Shown here one piece after another: positions 60,118-64,000 of a DNA stretch of 64,000 nt. A program made the translations under genes and the position numbers. The stretch is from assembly GCF_947496075.1 (NCBI RefSeq), contig NZ_CANMBJ010000006.1, positions 667,001 through 731,000 on the forward strand. Reading direction: 5' to 3'. The first letter of the stretch is position 1; the number at the start of each line of letters is the position of its first letter. The notes below the pieces were generated by a model that saw only the letters and a list, made by a program, of their open reading frames with translations, was not told where the DNA came from and did not search any database. Origin of the DNA: an uncultured Tateyamaria sp. Lineage in GTDB: Bacteria; Pseudomonadota; Alphaproteobacteria; Rhodobacterales; Rhodobacteraceae.

Positions 60118-60363
60118 TCACTGCGTCATTTGTAGTTCACTGACGAGCCGTAATTTGGGGCTCCTTCGGCCTTCGAAACTGGACGCCCAAGCCTCTACGT
60201 CTCGAGACATCAAGATAAAGGCGGAAGCGGCGTTTGGGCCCGATGTTACAGCCAATTTGTAAGCGATATCTTCGAGTAGTCGCGCAACGGCCCTTAATTC
60301 CGAAGTTGCTGCAACCGAGGCGCAGGGCTGTCGATTGTCTCCTGAGCGAGTGTCAGTATTCAT
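60118..60363 (-). CDS. Small hypothetical protein
   Basis: An 81-residue protein with a helical middle (LRAVARLLEDIAYKLAVTSGPNAASAFILMSRDVEAWASSF). A GGGGA sequence stands about 10 bases before the ATG. No family is recognised; it may be spurious. Confidence 0.35.
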   Translation of the reverse strand: MNTDTRSGDNRQPCASVAATSELRAVARLLEDIAYKLAVTSGPNAASAFILMSRDVEAWASSFEGRRSPKLRLVSELQMTQ

Positions 60364-60795
60364 GATTATTCGTCCCCAAAACCTATGCTTGAAAATTTAT
60401 CGTCAGTTGACGCTGCCGTCAGTTGCCCAAAGCAATAGGATGCTGCAAATGAACGAGAGGAAAACGCGCCGTTCATGTACCGTTAATGTTCCAATCCATA
60501 GGCCCGGTTTGAGTTTGCGTCAGGTTGGGTTCTGCTGATCTCTGACCTGATCATCAAGGTAACCCTGTAATCATCGGTACACCGCTGCTGACATCCAGTT
60601 CCACAAACTGCGCGATGCAACCATCGTTACAACACGTTTCATCCTGGCATTCATTGGCTTGGTATTTCCATTGAGCCCGAAGATGAACCGAAGATGAACA
60701 AGACGTTCTCATCAAGTTCAAATCAAATGAGGCATAAAAGTGTCAGAAAAAGAATCGATGGCTAAAACCATCGAGTTAGTAATAGGGGAAGTTGT
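60364..60795. other. 432-bp gap before a small gene
   Basis: No gene is supported. A short hairpin (CGATGG/CCATCG) lies at about 60753. The right end holds the ribosome site of the 58-residue gene. Confidence 0.45.
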
Positions 60796-60972
60796 GTGTC
60801 GGATCAGGTCGAAAACCCACTCACGGAGTCGCAAAAGTTCGTTGTACTGAAGTTTCGCACGAAAATCACCAAGGACAAGCCGCAAAGCCTTGGCAGATCA
60901 AGTGGGCGATTTGAGGACGTCGAACAGGTTCTTGAAGATATTTTCAATAACAAGAATTTGCGTAGCGCTTGA
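60796..60972 (+). CDS. Small 58-residue hypothetical protein
   Basis: A short gene starting with GTG (MSDQVENPLTESQKFVVLKF...) and ending NNKNLRSA. A GGGGAAG ribosome site lies 7 bases upstream, and a very strong terminator begins 22 bases after the stop. The protein is charged, with a middle basic stretch (RTKITKDKPQ) and an acidic helix (FEDVEQVLEDIF). The ribosome site and terminator together support a real transcript. Confidence 0.55.
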   Translation: MSDQVENPLTESQKFVVLKFRTKITKDKPQSLGRSSGRFEDVEQVLEDIFNNKNLRSA

Positions 60973-60992
60973 TAAGAATTCAGCTCGTCTAG

Positions 60993-61027
60993 AAAGGAGC
61001 CGCTCAATTTGAGCGGCTCCTTTTTTT
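60993..61027 (+). terminator. Strong terminator after the small gene
   Basis: A 15-base stem (AAAGGAGCCGCTCAA and its complement) with a 2-base loop and a run of T. Almost symmetric, so it could also act on the minus strand. Confidence 0.92.
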
Positions 61028-61245
61028 ACCGGCGGTGTTCGTGCATCGCTGCGGCACGAAGTGATTATCCAAAAACATGAATATAATCGAACCTCATAGG
61101 CAATTCGGGCCGCCAACCGTTCTAGTGTGACATTAAACTTAAAAAAACTGCCAAACGTGAAATGGGCGAGATGGATCATCATCCCGCCCTTGTCTTACTG
61201 GTCAGCGTGCGTGGGCCCGGTCGTAGACCAAGCCTATTGCCAATA

Positions 61246-62310
61246 CTACAAACCGAGGATGGACCTGACGGCCGCTTCAACCTGATCGGTTACAGGCTTG
61301 TTCGCAGCGTCCTCTAAGGCAGCGCGTGCAACCGTGTCCTGCTCATCAACCTGACCCGTCAGCGCTTCAACTTCGCTCACCGCTTGCTGATATTGCTCGG
61401 CGGTCTGTTGCTCTTCCGCCAGAGAGTCTGCGGTCGCTTGTGCCGCATCCAGATCTGCCCGTGCACTTGCCAGTTCGCTTTCAATTTGCGGATCCGTTCC
61501 ACCAGCCTCTACAAGTGCGGCCTCAAGCTCGGATACTCGTTCGCTGATTTGCGCCGCTTCGGCATCTGCAAATTCACGTGCGGCCTCGATTTCCGCCAAA
61601 GGGCGTTCCGGCGGTGTTAAACCCGCCAGTTCATCTTTCTTTTCGTCCAGTGCATCACGAAGAAGGTTCAACACGATTGAAGCGTTTCGGAAATCGGCAA
61701 TCTTTCCCACTCGGGAGTTGGGGGACGCATTAGCGAATGCATTCTGATTGGCGTTCGCCGCGTTCAAGGCGCCCAGTTCAGAAGGATGAACTCCGAGAAG
61801 AGCGGCCATTCTGTTGGCTTTCGTTCTTGGGGCCGCCTTGGGCTTTATCGACTTGACAGGTGCTGAAACGCGCACCGCTCTTTTCGGAGCATTGGACGTC
61901 TTCGCCGGCTTTGATATTGTTCTTTCGATCCGTTTGGTTTTAGGATCTTTTTGGCCTTCGAACAGTTTCTTTAGCGAGAAACGGGTGCGCTTTTGTTGAC
62001 CAGCTTTATGCCCACTGCGCGTTGCTGACTTTGCACTCTTGCCTTTATCGGCGGACGCTCCGGAACCTTTGCCGTTGCTGCCACCGTGACCCTTGCCACC
62101 ATCATTATCGTTGCCGTTTCCGCCACCGTTACCACCACCTTTGCCGCCGCCATTGCCACCGCCGTTACCGCCACCACCTTTGCCGTTTTTGGCAAGTGCA
62201 ATATCTGGGGTGGTTAGTGCCACTACGATCGCGGTTGTTCCTACCAACGCAGCGGACATTGAAATTGAGAGTGAGAGTGCTCTGAGCACCTTTCCAAATT
62301 CGACCTTCAT
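61246..62310 (-). CDS. Exported Gly/Asn-repeat protein with coiled-coil C-terminus
   Basis: A 354-residue protein. An N-terminal hydrophobic signal (LVGTTAIVVALTTPDIALA-K) is followed by a Gly-rich tract of NGGG/KGGG units (about 42-85), a long basic Lys/Arg region (about 90-170), and a C-terminal acidic coiled coil (about 215-340, EIEAAREFADAEAAQISERVSELEAAL...). No family is recognised. It is divergent from another protein with the same GGGN repeat, with about 200 bp between starts. Confidence 0.7.
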   Translation of the reverse strand: MKVEFGKVLRALSLSISMSAALVGTTAIVVALTTPDIALAKNGKGGGGNGGGNGGGKGGGNGGGNGNDNDGGKGHGGSNGKGSGASADKGKSAKSATRSGHKAGQQKRTRFSLKKLFEGQKDPKTKRIERTISKPAKTSNAPKRAVRVSAPVKSIKPKAAPRTKANRMAALLGVHPSELGALNAANANQNAFANASPNSRVGKIADFRNASIVLNLLRDALDEKKDELAGLTPPERPLAEIEAAREFADAEAAQISERVSELEAALVEAGGTDPQIESELASARADLDAAQATADSLAEEQQTAEQYQQAVSEVEALTGQVDEQDTVARAALEDAANKPVTDQVEAAVRSILGL

Positions 62311-62511
62311 GTGAGGCACCTATGATCTGTTTGGTCACTCGGTGACCACGGTTTCATATCGCAGTTTCGAACGGCGCGTTTGGGAATGAGTCGCGCATTT
62401 GCAACAATCAGTCTGCACATAGGTTGTGAACCTGGCTGAAATCGGTTGTTCACCGAGCATTCATCTTGCATTTGCTACCCTGATATCGACGTATTCACGC
62501 GAGAAGTGAGG

Positions 62512-63087
62512 ATGAAACGGGTACAAAGTACGATTATTGCCGCAGTATTGGCCCTGTACACAACGGGGCCGGTTTATGCGGCAGCGCGTGAGTTGAGCCA
62601 ATCCGAGTTACGTGAGGAATCTGCATCAGGGCAGGCGATCGGATTGAAGCGTGTGATAGACGGTGTTGCCCAAATAACGGGTGGAACACCCATTGATGCG
62701 CGGGCATTCAAGTCGAATGACGTCTATTACCGAATTCTGGTTAAGAAGCCGAGCGGCCAGATCGTGAGTGTCATCGTCAATGCGCGCACCGGGAAGGCAG
62801 TGTCCCAGAAGTCCAAAGTTGGCCGGCAGATTGATGCGCTGGTATCCACTCCCGCTAAAGGCCTCAGCAGGACCAACGAAACGACAGGCGTTGGCAAAGG
62901 TAAAAATGGGAACGCTGGCGCTGGCGGCAACGGTGGCGGCAATGGCGGCGGTAACGGTGGCGGCAACGGTGGCGGCAATGGCGGCGGTAACGGTGGCGGC
63001 AATGGCGGCGGCAACGGTGGCAGCAATGGCGGCGGCAACGGTGGCGGCAATGGCGGCGGTAACGGTGGCGGCAAAGGTCGCGGATAG
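62512..63087 (+). CDS. PepSY-like protein with (GGGN)n tail
   Basis: A 191-residue exported protein. A signal peptide (IIAAVLALYTTGPVYA-A) leads into a PepSY-like domain (about 33-105, ASGQAIGLKRVIDGVAQITGGTPIDARAFKSNDVYYRILVKKPSGQIVSVIVNARTGKAV). It then has a C-terminal tail of about 50 residues made of repeated GGGN units. It lies 53 bp upstream of the response-regulator gene and is probably the first gene of a three-gene signalling operon; PepSY proteins often accompany such two-component systems (family knowledge). Confidence 0.78.
   Translation: MKRVQSTIIAAVLALYTTGPVYAAARELSQSELREESASGQAIGLKRVIDGVAQITGGTPIDARAFKSNDVYYRILVKKPSGQIVSVIVNARTGKAVSQKSKVGRQIDALVSTPAKGLSRTNETTGVGKGKNGNAGAGGNGGGNGGGNGGGNGGGNGGGNGGGNGGGNGGSNGGGNGGGNGGGNGGGKGRG
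62928..63075 (+). repeat. GGN-type DNA repeat encoding Gly/Asn tract
   Basis: About 150 bp of near-identical 12-base units (AACGGTGGCGGC / AATGGCGGCGGT). Such tandem units can change copy number by slippage. A related but shorter tract lies in the divergent gene at about 62090-62185. Confidence 0.85.
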
Positions 63088-63139
63088 GTGAAACGATTTC
63101 GCCTTATATTGTCCCCATTTCGCGTCTAATGATTGTGAA

Positions 63140-63799
63140 ATGCGAATACTACTTGCCGAAGATGAACCGCAGCTTTGCAAACAGATCAAGACCCTGTTGA
63201 ATGCAGAAGGTCGGATCGTCGATGTCGTAAATGATGGCGTCGAAGCCCACTTTTTGGGCTCAACCGAACCGTACGATATGATCATCCTCGACATCGGCTT
63301 GCCAGAACGCGACGGAATTTCCGTACTGCGTCAGTGGCGTAAGGAAGGGTTAAAAACGCCGGTCCTTATTCTAACAGCCCGTGATGGGTGGAGCGAGCGC
63401 GTTGATGGTTTGGATGCGGGTGCAGACGACTACATGACAAAGCCGTTCCACATGTCCGAACTGGCTGCGCGGGTCCGCGCGATATTGCGTCGACAAAGTG
63501 GCCACGTGAATCCAGTTTTCGAGAAAGGCGACTTTGTTTTTGACACGCGCAATGGTCGCGTCTCCATCAATGGCCTGCCTGTAGACCTTACGGCTCAGGA
63601 ACTCGCAGTTTTGTCCTATCTCGTGTACAACACGGGCCGGATGATTTCGCGCACTGAACTATCTGAACACATCTACGAATACGACGGCGACCGTGACTCC
63701 AACACGATTGCAGTTTTTGTTACGCGACTCAGAAAGAAACTTGGACCAGATCTGATCACGACCGTTCGCGGCCGTGGGTACATGATCGACGCCGCGTGA
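63140..63799 (+). CDS. OmpR-family response regulator
   Basis: A 219-residue response regulator. The receiver domain has D7/D9, phospho-acceptor D51 (MIILDIGLPERDG), T79 and K101 (MTKPFH). The C-terminal winged helix includes VLSYLVYNTGRMISRTELSEHIY and RLRKKLG...TVRGRGYMI. It overlaps the sensor kinase start (ATGA). It belongs with the PepSY gene upstream and the kinase downstream. Confidence 0.95.
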   Translation: MRILLAEDEPQLCKQIKTLLNAEGRIVDVVNDGVEAHFLGSTEPYDMIILDIGLPERDGISVLRQWRKEGLKTPVLILTARDGWSERVDGLDAGADDYMTKPFHMSELAARVRAILRRQSGHVNPVFEKGDFVFDTRNGRVSINGLPVDLTAQELAVLSYLVYNTGRMISRTELSEHIYEYDGDRDSNTIAVFVTRLRKKLGPDLITTVRGRGYMIDAA

Positions 63800-64000
63800 T
63801 GTTGTCCTTACGCCATCGTGCTCTTTTGGGCAGTTTGGCATCGGGCTTAATATCCGTCGCAGTAGGTGCACTGACCCTTTATGCCTATGTCGACAGCAGA
63901 GTACAGGAGCGGTTTGATGCTACCCTTCGCGACCGTCACACTCAGGTGGTGGTCGCTCTTAGTACTGCAACAAGTGATCCTGAACGGCTAAGAGACCTGA
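63799..64000 (+). CDS. Sensor histidine kinase, N-terminal part
   Basis: The first 67 codons of a kinase cut by the window edge. MLSLRHRALLGSLASGLISVAVGALTLYAYVDSRVQERFDATLRDR shows a first transmembrane helix (about 9-30) and the start of a periplasmic sensor region of the PmrB/QseC type. It is coupled to the response regulator by a 1-base overlap. The catalytic parts lie outside the window. Confidence 0.85.
   Translation, partial: MLSLRHRALLGSLASGLISVAVGALTLYAYVDSRVQERFDATLRDRHTQVVVALSTATSDPERLRDL

Noticed and set aside
62093-62314. Proline-rich frame opposite the Gly-repeat gene
   Set aside because: Poly-Pro/Leu translation is the expected shadow of a GGN repeat on the other strand.
62928-63075. 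Possible CRISPR array
   Set aside because: The repeats are 12-base units without spacers and encode a Gly/Asn tract; they are a coding tandem repeat.

Overview
The window looks like a piece of a Rhodobacterales (Roseobacter-group) alphaproteobacterial chromosome. The basis is the run of housekeeping proteins (MeaB, L28, IF-1, Maf, RNase E/G, SecE, NusG, L11, L1), the GC-rich core codon usage and the tRNA-Phe sequence. No species can be named from the sequence alone.

Layout. (1) About 1-8.4 kb is core chromosome: the start of hrpB, meaB, an alpha/beta-hydrolase-like gene, rpmB, a DUF2946-like gene with a PCu(A)C copper chaperone, a sirtuin, a LysR/nitrilase-like pair, then infA-maf-rng-yacG and tRNA-Phe. 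(2) From 8.4 to 41.4 kb lies a 33-kb genomic island integrated in the 3' end of tRNA-Phe. A perfect 48-bp repeat of the tRNA 3' end bounds it at 41326-41373. An intact tyrosine integrase and an AlpA-type excisionase sit at the right end. An integrase arm-type repeat (about 18/20 identical) occurs at both ends. (3) From 41.4 to 49.8 kb the core resumes with secE-nusG, an OmpA-like gene, rplK-rplA, two secreted orphans and a fadD-like ligase. (4) From 50 to 64 kb is a more loosely packed region with regulators (SRPBCC-ArsR; TetR-SDR with a perfect operator-like inverted repeat), GFA, GNAT, several orphan genes, and a pair of divergent Gly/Asn-repeat proteins followed by an OmpR-type two-component system.

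The island is a mosaic. It carries one intact tyrosine recombinase, one intact large serine recombinase, a frame-broken tyrosine recombinase, and remnants of another tyrosine recombinase tail, another serine recombinase tail and a second TraD-like ATPase start. It also has an intact IS5/IS427-type insertion sequence and an IS110 fragment. Mobility-like functions include two TraD/VirD4-like ATPases, a replication-relaxation protein and an H-NS-like silencer, but I recognise no relaxase or mating-pore genes.

The cargo looks largely defensive. There is a three-gene operon around an HExxH (metalloprotease-like) protein that converges with a class III nucleotide-cyclase-like gene. There is a caspase-like protease with a C-terminal membrane anchor, followed by a tiny Cys-rich secreted peptide and a membrane protein. 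There is a four-gene cluster with a nucleotidyltransferase-fold protein, a DUF262 protein, a C5 methyltransferase and a NaeI-type endonuclease. There is also a peptidoglycan hydrolase with a PG-binding lipoprotein. The caspase-peptide-membrane module, the HExxH operon plus cyclase, and the NTase-DUF262 pair are the best candidates for undescribed systems. All functional claims for them are inference from motifs and gene order.
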